NCBI GenBank assembly: GCA_964549495.1
Contig: CAZJWJ010000017.1
Location: 1-64,000 of the forward strand
Reading direction: 5' to 3'
Length of the DNA stretch: 64,000 bases
Origin: JACKBJ01 sp964549495
Lineage (GTDB): Bacteria; Chloroflexota; Anaerolineae; Epilineales; Epilineaceae
The notes beneath the pieces are model-generated. The model saw only the letters and a program-made list of their open reading frames with translations. It did no database searches and was not told the DNA's origin. Shown here piece after piece: positions 17,979 to 29,165 of the stretch. The translations under genes were made by a program, and so were the position numbers. The stretch's first letter is position 1, and the number at the start of each line of letters is the position of its first letter.

Positions 17979-20900
17979 TCAGCGCCAGGCGATCGGCAAG
18001 TAGATCGCTCGTTCCGGGCGGTCGCCGGGCACGCGCAAGACGTAAACTACGCCGCCCTGCTCCTGCCAGAGGCCGTCCTCGTCGCGCACCAGCTGCGCGA
18101 TCTCGACATCGAAGCGCTGTTTGGACGCTTGATCCAGGCCATCGGCCATCGCCAGGGGATCGGCCGCGTCGAGGCTATAGCGCAGGCCCAGCTCGACCGA
18201 CTGGTGCGGGGCGAGCGTCAGGCCCTCGATCCAGGCACCACCGGGATCCTGCACGATCACGCCCGAGCCGTCGGGAGCGATGAGGAAGCCGCGCCCGGGA
18301 CCTCCCTGCGCCTTCCAACGATCACCGATCGCCGCCGGCATGTCCAGGTCCAGCCGGCCGGCCTCGAAAAAGCCGGCCTCGGCCTGGCCCTCCACCGGTC
18401 GGATGCGCACCGCCAGCTCCTGCTCCGCATCCGAGAGGTTGCGCAGGATCACGGGATGGCGCTGGCCGGACCCACCGACGAGCAGCCCCTCGACCTGCAC
18501 GTTGCGCCAGGCGATGTTGCTGTTGTGGCGCGTGTTGTGGGCCACATCGGTGGTCTCGCCCCAGATGGCGTCGGGCGCATTCGCCTCGATCCGCGCCAGC
18601 AGGCAGGCGTGCAGATCTAGGGCCGGCGACGGATCCGGTGCCACCCAGGGCAGCCCGATCACCGTCGACTGGCCGGGATCGAGGTGGATCTCCTCGGTCT
18701 TGTCCAGCTCGGTCCAGTCGCCGTGGGTCGTACCGGGTTCGCTGCCCGGCATCGTGTTCCAGCCCAGCCCCAAGGCCGCCTTGGCCCAGTAGGCGTGCAG
18801 GGTGCCGGTGGCCGGCATCTGGCCGATGTTCTCGACGCGGACGCAGACGGTGATCGGAAGCCCACTCGACAAGGGAGTCTGGGGCTCGGTCTCGGCGCAA
18901 GCCGCATGGGGATCCTGCGGATCGTAGAAGGTGTTGCGCACCCAGATCGCGCGGCTCTGCCACAAGGGCTGGCCGTTCATGCCCCAGTCGGGCTCGAGGC
19001 CGGTGTCCAGATCCGTGTTCGGATCCGCGGTGTAGGGCGTATCGTCGATCCAGAGATCGGGCCGGGGCTGGCCGATGAAGGCCCAGGGCGGGGGATCGTC
19101 CAGGTCCGACGTGCCCTTGGGCGGCATCGGACCGCAGTCGTAGTACAGGCGCAGCTCGAGGGCGTCGATACGGCCGTCGTCCTGCACGTAGATGTCCAGC
19201 CGGCCGGTCTGGTTCATGGCCGCCAAGAGCGAGTAGGACTGGCCCAGGTCTCGGGCCAGGACCGGGGTCTGATTCTGGCCGCCCAGCCAGTTGTTGGCCA
19301 GCCACCAATTGATCCGGGCCGCCGGACCGGCGCCGGCCACCAGCGCCGAGATGGTGTCGTTGCTCCCGCCCTGCGTGCCGTGCATCACCAGCTCGAAGGC
19401 TCGGATGTGCATGCCAGGCCGCTGGAGACCGACGAAGCTGTCGGCGAAGACCCGATCGGAGGTCCCATCGCCATAGTCCTTGAGTGCCGGGAACTGACCG
19501 TCGGCGAGGAACTGCAGCAGCTCGGGGCTGGGCTGGGCGCCCGAATCCCGGGCCCGATCGACCCACTCTCCACAGCAGGCGTGATAGGTGCGCAGGCGGA
19601 GGCTGTAGATCGTGCTGTCGTCCTGGGTGTAGACGTCCAGCCGGCCGCTGGCGTTCATCGCACCGAGCACCGCCGGGTCGTCGACCAAGAGGTCGAAGCT
19701 CTGGGCCGGCAAGCCCGGCGACCAGGCGTATCCCAGGTTGGGGCTGGACTGGCTGGCATCGTAGAACCACATCTGCTGAGGCGGCGTCTGCCCACCGGCC
19801 ACCAGGGTGAAGATGGCATCATTGGTGGAGCCCGAGGTCGTCGGCTGCGCGCGCACGCTCAACACGGCAGCCGTGATCCGCGTGCCGGGAATCCCAAGAC
19901 CCTGGAAGCTGTGCCCCACCGCACGGTCACCGGTCGGGTCGCCGAAGCCCTTGCGGCTGGCGGGTACCAGGCCGATGGTGGTCAGGTGGGCGTCCAGCTC
20001 GGCACCGACCTGGCTGGTGGGCGCAGCATGTGTCACCCAGCTCTCGCAGCAGACGTAGCGCAAGCGCAGCATCATGCGCAGGACCGTGGTGTCGTCCTGC
20101 ACCCAGACATCGAGTCGACCATCGTCCTCGAGTGCCTGCATCAGCGCCGCGCTCTCGTCGTGGAGGTCGATGACGATGCTCTGGCCCGGGTCGCCGGCGC
20201 CCCAGGGTTTCCCCTGGCCCGGGAGGCCGCTGCCGGAGTCGAAGTACCATCCGATGCGCGGGCTAACGGCCCAGCTGCCTCGCGCCACCAGGATGTGGAA
20301 GGCGTCGTTGTAGGCATCCCAGCCACCCGGTTCGGCCGCGATCGTAAGCGTGGCCTCGGCGATGCGCATGCCGGGGCGCTGCAGGCCGGTGAAGGAATGG
20401 GCCACAACGCGATCGGTCGCCGGGTCGCCGAGGTCCTTGAGCTTGCCCGGGCCGATCCCGATCTGGCCGAGCAGGGCCGTCAGGGTCGCATCCGGCTGGG
20501 CTTGGGAAACGGGGATCTCGACGGTCTCCTCGCAGGGGATGGCCATGCGTTCGGCGCTGGCCAGCCAGCCGCTAGCGCCGTAGCCGCCGGCGGCCAAGAG
20601 GCTGCCGTCGTGCAGGAGGGTGGTCGTGTGCAGCCGGCGCGCCTCGTTGAGCGCGGGGCCGGCCGACCAGCTGTCGGCGGCCGGGTCGTAGACCTCGGTC
20701 GAGGCCAGCGGACTGTTCTTGTCGCCGCCGACGATCAGGATCCGGCCGTCGGGNNNNNNNNNNTCGGGCAGCAAGGTGGCCGTGTGATGCCGGCGCGGGC
20801 CGGCCATCGGCGCCGTCTCGACCACCGCGTGGCTCTGCGGATCGTAGCGCTCGGCCTTGGGCGGGAATCCGTCTCCGCCGCCACCGTCACCACCGACCAG

Positions 20901-21689
20901 CAGGACCTCGCCGCCGGGCAGCAGAGTGGCGCTGTGGAAGCCGCGAGGCGTGTGTAGCTGGGCCACCTCGCTCGCGTTGCCCTGCGCGTCGACGAGTTCG
21001 ATGCTGGTGAGCCGGCCGCCGGCTCCGGCGCCGCCGGCCACCAGCAGCCTGCCGTCACGCAGACGCGTGGTCGTATGGTACTCGCGCGCGACGTCGAGCG
21101 TGCCCACCGACGTCCAGCTGTCCGCCACCGGATCGTAGACCTCGATGGCGTCCAGGAAGCCCGGGTTGCCGCCGCCGATGACCATCACCCGGCCGTCGGC
21201 CAACAGGGTCGCGGTGTGGAAGGCGCGCGGCGTGTTCATCGCGGCCGTGGCGGTCAGGCTGTCATCGGCGGGATCGAAGATCACCGCTTCGGGTGGAAAG
21301 GGCTGGCCCATGCCACCGTCACCGCCGGCGATCAGCACCCGGCCGTCCGGCAGGAGCGTGGCCGTATGGCCTCGTCGCGGAGGCCGCAGGCTGACCAGGG
21401 CCTCCCAGGTCTCGTCGACCGGATCGTAGCGCTCGATCGAGCCCTCGGCCGGATCGGCGGTGGCGTTGCCGCCCGCCGCGATCGCCAGCACGCTGCCATC
21501 GGGCAAGAGCGTGGCGCTGTGTCCACCCCGCGCGGTGTCCATCGAGCCCGTGGGCTGCCATGGGCTGAGGGGCACCTGGTGGGGTGCTGCATGAGTCGGG
21601 TCGCCGGCAGTGAAAGTGACCGACCACAACAGGAGCAGCAGGGTCAGCTGCCGCGTCGTTCGAGTCCATCGTCCATTCTCGCGATCCAT
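17979..21689 (-). CDS. Large secreted kelch-propeller protein with triplicated unknown domain and IYLPIAWR tail
   Basis: About 1236 residues as drawn, including four placeholder residues at the assembly gap. A signal peptide (LTLLLLLWSVTFTAG) precedes seven kelch blades, each marked by H-[ST]-[AT]-T-x-L-x-x-G-x-[VIL]-x-x-x-GG (about residues 45-385). Three copies of a domain of about 145-160 residues follow (centred near 470, 630 and 785). Each has D-R-x-x-x-x-SF-x-GL-x-x-PG early and a late LD-[VI]-[WY]-x-QDD before a Cys-containing strand. A CARDB-like region (about 890-1010) and the tail AIYLPIAWR end it. The ATG at 21689 has GAGGAGG 6 nt upstream. Confidence 0.82.
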   Translation of the reverse strand: MDRENGRWTRTTRQLTLLLLLWSVTFTAGDPTHAAPHQVPLSPWQPTGSMDTARGGHSATLLPDGSVLAIAAGGNATADPAEGSIERYDPVDETWEALVSLRPPRRGHTATLLPDGRVLIAGGDGGMGQPFPPEAVIFDPADDSLTATAAMNTPRAFHTATLLADGRVMVIGGGNPGFLDAIEVYDPVADSWTSVGTLDVAREYHTTTRLRDGRLLVAGGAGAGGRLTSIELVDAQGNASEVAQLHTPRGFHSATLLPGGEVLLVGGDGGGGDGFPPKAERYDPQSHAVVETAPMAGPRRHHTATLLPXXXXPDGRILIVGGDKNSPLASTEVYDPAADSWSAGPALNEARRLHTTTLLHDGSLLAAGGYGASGWLASAERMAIPCEETVEIPVSQAQPDATLTALLGQIGIGPGKLKDLGDPATDRVVAHSFTGLQRPGMRIAEATLTIAAEPGGWDAYNDAFHILVARGSWAVSPRIGWYFDSGSGLPGQGKPWGAGDPGQSIVIDLHDESAALMQALEDDGRLDVWVQDDTTVLRMMLRLRYVCCESWVTHAAPTSQVGAELDAHLTTIGLVPASRKGFGDPTGDRAVGHSFQGLGIPGTRITAAVLSVRAQPTTSGSTNDAIFTLVAGGQTPPQQMWFYDASQSSPNLGYAWSPGLPAQSFDLLVDDPAVLGAMNASGRLDVYTQDDSTIYSLRLRTYHACCGEWVDRARDSGAQPSPELLQFLADGQFPALKDYGDGTSDRVFADSFVGLQRPGMHIRAFELVMHGTQGGSNDTISALVAGAGPAARINWWLANNWLGGQNQTPVLARDLGQSYSLLAAMNQTGRLDIYVQDDGRIDALELRLYYDCGPMPPKGTSDLDDPPPWAFIGQPRPDLWIDDTPYTADPNTDLDTGLEPDWGMNGQPLWQSRAIWVRNTFYDPQDPHAACAETEPQTPLSSGLPITVCVRVENIGQMPATGTLHAYWAKAALGLGWNTMPGSEPGTTHGDWTELDKTEEIHLDPGQSTVIGLPWVAPDPSPALDLHACLLARIEANAPDAIWGETTDVAHNTRHNSNIAWRNVQVEGLLVGGSGQRHPVILRNLSDAEQELAVRIRPVEGQAEAGFFEAGRLDLDMPAAIGDRWKAQGGPGRGFLIAPDGSGVIVQDPGGAWIEGLTLAPHQSVELGLRYSLDAADPLAMADGLDQASKQRFDVEIAQLVRDEDGLWQEQGGVVYVLRVPGDRPERAIYLPIAWR
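20754..20763. other. Ten-N scaffold gap inside a kelch repeat
   Basis: The flanks share the 5-mer TCGGG (20749-20753 and 20764-20768). Collapsing the gap onto this overlap restores a kelch motif of exactly the length of its neighbours and keeps the frame. The gap is therefore probably an assembly artefact with no missing sequence. Confidence 0.85.
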
Positions 21690-22018
21690 CTCCATCCTCC
21701 TCTGTCCCTCTCGGGCCATGCTCGCGTCTCCCGATGCCTTTTGCACCGGCCCGGTCGCCATGACCGGGATCCTCACCGACAGTCTAACCGCCGGCCCGTT
21801 CCCTCCGCGTTCCCTGGCCGTTCCCACCCATCTCCCGCAAGTAGCCGGCGCAGCCGATCGTCCACCGCTTAGCGGCGGACCGCCGGCCCTTCCGCCAGCG
21901 CCTTCCCTCCCTCGCGGCATGCGCGGAGGTTCGACGCGCAACCGGCGGGCTGGCATCATGGCCCCCGGAGTAAAAGCAGCCGATTCGATTTCGAGCGCGA
22001 GACCATGGAGGCCCCGAC
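21690..22018. other. Divergent intergenic region, kelch gene / ppdK
   Basis: This 329-bp stretch lies between the divergently read kelch and ppdK genes. Apart from the kelch ribosome site at its left end I see no convincing promoter pair, RNA or small gene. Confidence 0.4.
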
Positions 22019-24732
<2,714 letters not shown>

Positions 24733-24736
<4 letters not shown>

Positions 24737-25299
24737 TCCTGCCCGACACCCCGCGCCGATTCACGGTCGAGGAGTACCTGCTCATCGAACGCGCCGCGGA
24801 GGCCAAGAGCGAGTACATCGACGGCCAGATCTTCGCCATGACCGGCGCCAGCCGTTCGCACAACCTGATCGCGGGCAATGCGTCCGGCGCCTTGCGAGAT
24901 TCGCTGCGGGGCGGACCCTGCGAAGTCTACCAGAGCGACATGCGGGTGGAGGTCGCCGACACCGGGCTCTACGCCTACCCGGACGTCACCGTGGCCTGCC
25001 CGCCCATCGACTGGTCCGACGATCGCACGGACATGCTGCGCAATCCGGTGCTGATCATCGAGGTGCTCTCGCCCAGCACGGCCGGTTACGACCGCGGCGA
25101 GAAGTTCCTGCGCTACCAGCGCTTGCCCAGCCTGATGCACTACCTGCTGGTCGAGCAGTCGATCTGCCGCGTCGAGCATTTCCGCCGGCACGAGCAAGGC
25201 TGGCTGCTGGAGTCGCACGAGGACCTCGACGACAGGATCGTGCTCGATGCCCTCGATGTCCGACTCGACCTGCGCACCGTTTACGAGCGAGTGCTCTGA
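24733..25299 (+). CDS. Uma2 family (DUF820) putative endonuclease, first copy
   Basis: A 188-residue PD-(D/E)xK-type nuclease-fold protein of the Uma2 family. The family N-terminus FTVEEYLLIE, the KSEYIDGQI segment, YPDVTVACPP (metal-binding Asp) and LIIEVLSPSTAGYDRGEKF (Glu and downstream Lys) are all visible, so the active site looks complete. The GTG at 24733 overlaps the ppdK stop as GTGA, so it is translated from the ppdK mRNA, an odd partner. Uma2 genes occur in many copies in cyanobacteria and Chloroflexota, and their biological target is not known. Confidence 0.88.
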
Positions 25300-25334
25300 T
25301 CGAAGTCCATTGTGCCATCGGCTATCATGGGATC

Positions 25335-25682
25335 ATGGATCGACCCTTGCAACCCAGTAGCGAGCGCGATCGGGAATCTCGGGCCGAGTTGCCGTCGTTT
25401 CTGGCACCTTGCTTCCACGACTACGACCTGTCGAGTTTGGATGCGGCGGCGGACTCGCACTTCGTGATCGAACGGGTCTTGGCCACGGGCGATCGCAATG
25501 CGGTTCGTTGGCTGGTGCGGCACTACGACGAGAACGAGCTGCGCCAGGTGCTGAGAAGCCGAGGTAGCCGTCGGCTCGACCCCAGGCGACTCGCGCTTTG
25601 GTGCCTACTGCTGGACGTCGAGGAACCGGTCGCACCTCCGTGGGCGGAAGCGCGCGCACAGCTCTGGCCAGGCGATGGTTGA
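25335..25682 (+). CDS. DUF6922-type antitoxin of an AbiEii toxin pair
   Basis: A 115-residue protein with the pattern LPSFLAPCFHDYDLSSLD, HFVIERVLATGD, AVRWLVRHYDENELRQVL and RLALWCLLLD. This pattern is typical of the small proteins encoded directly before AbiEii-like nucleotidyltransferase toxins and named DUF6922. It overlaps the toxin gene by 8 bp, the usual coupled arrangement. The antitoxin role is from family context. The ATG at 25335 is the first one compatible with the family N-terminus. Confidence 0.78.
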   Translation: MDRPLQPSSERDRESRAELPSFLAPCFHDYDLSSLDAAADSHFVIERVLATGDRNAVRWLVRHYDENELRQVLRSRGSRRLDPRRLALWCLLLDVEEPVAPPWAEARAQLWPGDG

Positions 25683-26331
25683 TCCTTCGCGGGTCCTGAA
25701 CCCGGCCGGCCAAGCCGTATTGGCGCGGCTCGGTCCCTCCGGCGCCGGCAACGGCTTCTGTCTGGCCGGCGGCACGGCTCTCGCCCTCCGACTCGGTCAC
25801 CGCGTCTCGGTCGACTTCGATCTGTTCTCGGCGGACAATCCACTGCAGCAAGGTGAACGGGATGCGATTCTCGAGCAGTTGGGGTCGGCCTTCGACGAGG
25901 TCCGCAGCATCGAAGCGCGAGATGGGACTTTGATCGCTCGCTGCGATGGCGTCGACGTCAGCTTCTTCGCCTACCGCTACGATCTGCTCGAGCCGACCGA
26001 CTCCGCCTTCGGCCTGCAGCTGGCATCCCTCTCCGACATCGCGGCCATGAAGATCTCGGCGATCATCGGCCGAGGCAGCCGCAAGGACTTCATCGACCTT
26101 CACGTACTGATGCAGCACGCACCCCTGGATGCCTGGATCACCGCCGCCGAGCGGAAGTTCCCCGCGGTCGACGAGCTGCGCGCGATGTCCTTGCGCGCTC
26201 TGGTCTACTTCGAAGACGCGGAGCCCGAGCCGATGCCGAAGATGAACATCGAGCTGGACTGGCAAGAGGTGAAGGCCGGCCTGCGGAACGAGGTTCGATC
26301 GTTGGGCAGTCGATACTACGGTTTGTCGTGA
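25675..26331 (+). CDS. AbiEii/AbiGii-family nucleotidyltransferase toxin
   Basis: A 218-residue protein of the DNA-polymerase-beta-like AbiEii/MenT superfamily. The hallmark is GGTALALRLGHRVSVDFDLFS (about residues 31-51), carrying the GG[TS] loop and the D-x-D metal pair. The later ISAIIGRGSRKDFIDLH contains the K-D-x-x-D motif expected of the family. Related toxins transfer nucleotides to tRNA or proteins and can abort phage infection. All catalytic residues look intact, so the system may be functional. A lower-confidence reading is a housekeeping nucleotidyltransferase, but the antitoxin-like neighbour argues against that. Confidence 0.87.
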   Translation: MVDPSRVLNPAGQAVLARLGPSGAGNGFCLAGGTALALRLGHRVSVDFDLFSADNPLQQGERDAILEQLGSAFDEVRSIEARDGTLIARCDGVDVSFFAYRYDLLEPTDSAFGLQLASLSDIAAMKISAIIGRGSRKDFIDLHVLMQHAPLDAWITAAERKFPAVDELRAMSLRALVYFEDAEPEPMPKMNIELDWQEVKAGLRNEVRSLGSRYYGLS

Positions 26332-26400
26332 TCACGGTCGGGATGCGATCGCCGTGGGCTCACCGACTCGAGCGTTGGTGATTTACCAGCGCATCCTTCC

Positions 26401-27099
26401 CTAGCACCGGCCACCGCTCGAACTCGGGCCCGCGCCTGACCGCAAGCGCTCGATCTCTGCCCGAAGTCTCGCAATCTCGGCCTCGTTCTCGGACACGCTG
26501 CGCATCGCTTCCCGCGCGCCGAGCAGTCGCTCCCCCGTCGCGGCATCGTAGACGCGCAGCTGATTGCCGTCTACCTGGAATCGCAGCCCCAGCGCCGGAC
26601 TGACGACGGCGCCATCGGGTTCCGGCTCGATGGGCTCGTAGCGCCCGTCGACGAGGCCATGGCCGACCAGCGCATCGTCGAGGTAGTCCCGCTCAGGATC
26701 GAAGAGGAAGTACTCGTCCACGCCCAACTGCGCGCAACGCTGCTTCTTGGCTCCCAAATCCTCGCGCCAGGTGGCCCTGGACGAGACCTCGAAGACCACG
26801 TTCGGCGGCCGGCCTTCCTCCCAGACCTTGTAGACCCGCCGCGGGCCGGGCACGATGCCGAAGACGACGTAGACATCGGGCGAGAAGCGCTTCCGCGGAT
26901 CCCCTTCGACGTAGTAGACCAGGTTGTTGCTGGCCACGTACACATCGTCCCGATCCCGATAGCGGTGCTGCAGCTGGTAGGCCAGATCGGCCATGGCATG
27001 CCAGTGAACATCGGTCTCGGCCATGGGCTTACCGTCGGACTCCGGGTAGTGCACCGCCTTCCCGCGTCTCGAGGTTCGGGCTTTCTCCAAGGCCCCCAT
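26401..27099 (-). CDS. Uma2 family (DUF820) putative endonuclease, second copy, with C-terminal coiled coil
   Basis: A 232-residue member of the Uma2/DUF820 group that binds metal through FSPDVYVVFG (Asp) and PPNVVFEVSSRATWREDLGAKK (Glu and Lys). It differs from the copy at 24.7 kb by a longer N-terminus with a YVASNNLVYYVEGDP strand pair and by a C-terminal helix (SENEAEIARLRAEIERLR) that suggests dimerisation. It is read convergently toward the AbiEii gene. An extended -10 lies 43 bp before its ATG. Biological role unknown. Confidence 0.85.
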   Translation of the reverse strand: MGALEKARTSRRGKAVHYPESDGKPMAETDVHWHAMADLAYQLQHRYRDRDDVYVASNNLVYYVEGDPRKRFSPDVYVVFGIVPGPRRVYKVWEEGRPPNVVFEVSSRATWREDLGAKKQRCAQLGVDEYFLFDPERDYLDDALVGHGLVDGRYEPIEPEPDGAVVSPALGLRFQVDGNQLRVYDAATGERLLGAREAMRSVSENEAEIARLRAEIERLRSGAGPSSSGGRC

Positions 27100-27141
27100 C
27101 GTCCCGTCTCCATTCCTGCGATCGACCGATCCGACCCTCCG

Positions 27142-27150
27142 ATTCTAGCA
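27142..27150 (-). promoter_or_regulatory. Extended -10 promoter TGCTAGAAT for the second Uma2 gene
   Basis: Reading the minus strand, TGC-TAGAAT (hexamer 27142-27147) lies 43 bp before the ATG. The identical nonamer precedes the DUF433/DUF5615 pair near 47.7 kb. No clear -35 is present, as expected for an extended -10. Confidence 0.5.
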
Positions 27151-27356
27151 TGGGCTCACCCTAGCCTCCGGCCTGCCATTGAGAACCACCATGCTATGGG
27201 ACGAACCGATTCACCTACCAGGGTTTAGAGGACCCGATCGCGACAAGTCTGCGACATCGATGCGTCAGCTCTTCCGCGATCGAGTCGATGCAGACCCTAT
27301 CGCAGACGATGCATGACTTGCAAGCGCCTAGCATTTACTGCGGTACTGCCCCAGCC

Positions 27357-27995
27357 CTACCCTTCCGGACCCACTCGAGACGGAGATCCGACTTGGTCCT
27401 CGTTCCGACGCACCCTCTTCCAAAACAGGAAGCCGAACGCGAAGAGCGCAAGGAGGAGATCCCATCGGTGAATCTTGATCCACGGCACGCTGCCCCGGCC
27501 GAGCACCGCCAAGACGTCTCGGCCTTCTTGCGAGGCCTGACCCAGGTGGCTGAAAGGCCTTGTGCCGAAACAATAGTCAGCGGACAGGCCTTCACCCTGT
27601 CCGGCGGGGTGCTCGTCAGCGAATACGAGGTAGCGCACTCCAGGTTCGAAATCGTCGTATCCGCACGTTTCCTCCCCGAGCCAGACCAGCTCCACTTGGG
27701 CACCGACCTGCCCTTTCCAGACCCGGTCGACACCGAACACGTATGGATCCATACCGCTGAACGGATCTCGGTCTCGCCCGAAGAACCTGCCGAGAAGCAT
27801 CGAGGTCGGCTTCAATCGGCCGGCGAAGACCAGTTTCGACAGCTCGAGTCCGTCTTCGGGACTCGAGATCGAACATTCGCAGGCATCGGCCGTAGCACCT
27901 TGCAAGGCGGTCAAGGCTATCGCGAGAGCCCCGATCAGGACCCATCGACGGAAGGGCCAGCGAGGGTGCCGTGAGCCCGTATCCGATGAAGTCAT
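27357..27995 (-). CDS. Exported NTR/TIMP-like membrane-anchored protein
   Basis: A 212-residue protein with a signal peptide ending before CECSISSPEDGLELSKLVFAG. This is the bacterial NTR (tissue-inhibitor-like) pattern, in which mature proteins start with C-x-C and carry a VF-x-G strand. Further family elements are FGVDRVWKGQV, the ETCGYDDFEPGVRYLVFAD stretch and DYCFGTR. A C-terminal hydrophobic helix followed by KRVRR would anchor it outside the cytoplasm. I chose the ATG at 27995 because GAGGAGGGG precedes it and the signal peptide begins there. The frame stays open upstream into a related fragment. Confidence 0.8.
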   Translation of the reverse strand: MTSSDTGSRHPRWPFRRWVLIGALAIALTALQGATADACECSISSPEDGLELSKLVFAGRLKPTSMLLGRFFGRDRDPFSGMDPYVFGVDRVWKGQVGAQVELVWLGEETCGYDDFEPGVRYLVFADEHPAGQGEGLSADYCFGTRPFSHLGQASQEGRDVLAVLGRGSVPWIKIHRWDLLLALFAFGFLFWKRVRRNEDQVGSPSRVGPEG

Positions 27996-28274
27996 CTCGA
28001 AACTCCCCTCCTCGATCAACGCGCGATCAGCGAGCGCAGGCTCTGGTCGACGGCCGGTCGAGCTCACGAGCGATGACGAGCCGACCACTTCGTCCGCGCC
28101 CGTCGCCTTCTCGCGATCAACCAGGCCAAGACGAACGACGCCACAAAACACGACTTCGTGGTCCTCCATGGCTTCCTCTATCGACGGCATGCCACGATCA
28201 CAGGCATTGGCCACTCGAAGATCGGTGAGCGTGAGAAGAAGGAAGAGCATCGCAGGAATCAGCAAGAAGTGCAC
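27996..28274 (-). pseudogene. Remnant of a tandem NTR/TIMP-like paralogue
   Basis: Directly upstream and in frame with the intact NTR gene is a second N-terminus: a signal peptide (FLLIPAMLFLLLTLTDLRVANA), then ACDRGMPSIEEAMEDHEVVFCGVVR. Family members have C-x-C at this point, followed by the same helix and VF-x-G-x-V strand; here the second Cys is Arg. After about 50 residues the similarity stops and hydrophilic sequence runs into the next gene's ribosome site. I read it as a truncated tandem duplicate. A 305-residue double-signal protein is possible but unlikely. Confidence 0.6.
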
Positions 28275-28328
28275 CGCCCGATCACCATTCTGCCAAGACC
28301 TGTCCGGTGCCCTCGACGATCTCCGTTT

Positions 28329-29165
28329 CTAGGCGTTCTTGCCGCCGGCCATGAAGCGCTTGACGGCCTTCACGTGGGCATCGGCGGCCCATAGGTCGGG
28401 AAAGAGGTCACGCTCGCGCTGCAGGGCCTCGGCGTAGGGCAGCTCGCGGCCGGCGTCCAGGATGGACTTGACGGCGCGGACGGTGGCCGGGTCGGAGGCG
28501 GCGATGTCCTCGGCCAGGGCCTGGGCGGTGGCCAGGGCGCTGCGAGGGACGGTGACGTGGCTGACCAGGCCCAGGTTCAGAAGCTCGGAGCTGGTGTAGG
28601 GGCGGGCCGAGAGGAGCATCTGGGCGGCGCGAGCGTGGCCGACCAGGCGCAGGAGGCGCTGGCCGGCCCCCCAGCCGGGCACCAGGCCCAGCTTGAGGTG
28701 GACCAGGCCGAACTTGACGTCCTCGCTGACCACCCGCAGGTCGCAGGCCAGGGCGATCTCGCTGCCGCCGCCCAGGGCATAGCCGTCCACCGCGGCGATG
28801 CTGGGGATGGGCAGCTGCTCCAGATCGCGCAGGGCATCGCCCATCACCCGCGCCAGCTTGGCGCCCTCCTCGCGGCCCAGGCGGGTGTGCAGGGCGTGCT
28901 GGTCGCCTCCGGAGCAGAAGGCCCGGCCGCCGGCGCCGGTGAGGATCAGCACCCGAGGCGCAGCGGTCGGGTCCTCGGCGGCGCAGCGGCGGCCGATGTC
29001 CTGGACGGCGGCGGCGAACTGCTCCATGGCCGGCCAGTCCAGCGCGTTGAGCCGCTCGGGCCGGTTGAAGGTGATGCGGCTGATGCCGGTCTCGGCGTGA
29101 TCGACCAAGATGGGATCGTCGCCATTGCCGTGATCGCCCCGCCGGGTCTCGCGGATGGAACTCAT
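28329..29165 (-). CDS. Enoyl-CoA hydratase/isomerase family protein
   Basis: A 278-residue crotonase-fold enzyme that probably acts on an acyl-CoA. The oxyanion-hole residues are in AFCSGGDQHAL (about residues 82-92) and IAAVDGYALGGGSEIALACDLRV (about 117-139, quoted here in pieces: DGYALGGGSE). The segment KFGLVHLKLGLVPGWG places Gly/His where hydratases often have a catalytic Glu, so the exact reaction is open. It starts with ATG at 29165, overlapping the upstream stop as ATGA, so it is cotranslated with the channel-like gene. Alternatives include isomerase or 1,4-dihydroxynaphthoyl-CoA synthase-like roles. Confidence 0.85.
   Translation of the reverse strand: MSSIRETRRGDHGNGDDPILVDHAETGISRITFNRPERLNALDWPAMEQFAAAVQDIGRRCAAEDPTAAPRVLILTGAGGRAFCSGGDQHALHTRLGREEGAKLARVMGDALRDLEQLPIPSIAAVDGYALGGGSEIALACDLRVVSEDVKFGLVHLKLGLVPGWGAGQRLLRLVGHARAAQMLLSARPYTSSELLNLGLVSHVTVPRSALATAQALAEDIAASDPATVRAVKSILDAGRELPYAEALQRERDLFPDLWAADAHVKAVKRFMAGGKNA

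Noticed and set aside
27288..27974. 228-residue plus-strand frame opposite the NTR-like gene
   Set aside because: The minus-strand gene has a signal peptide, conserved Cys pattern and ribosome site; the plus frame has none.
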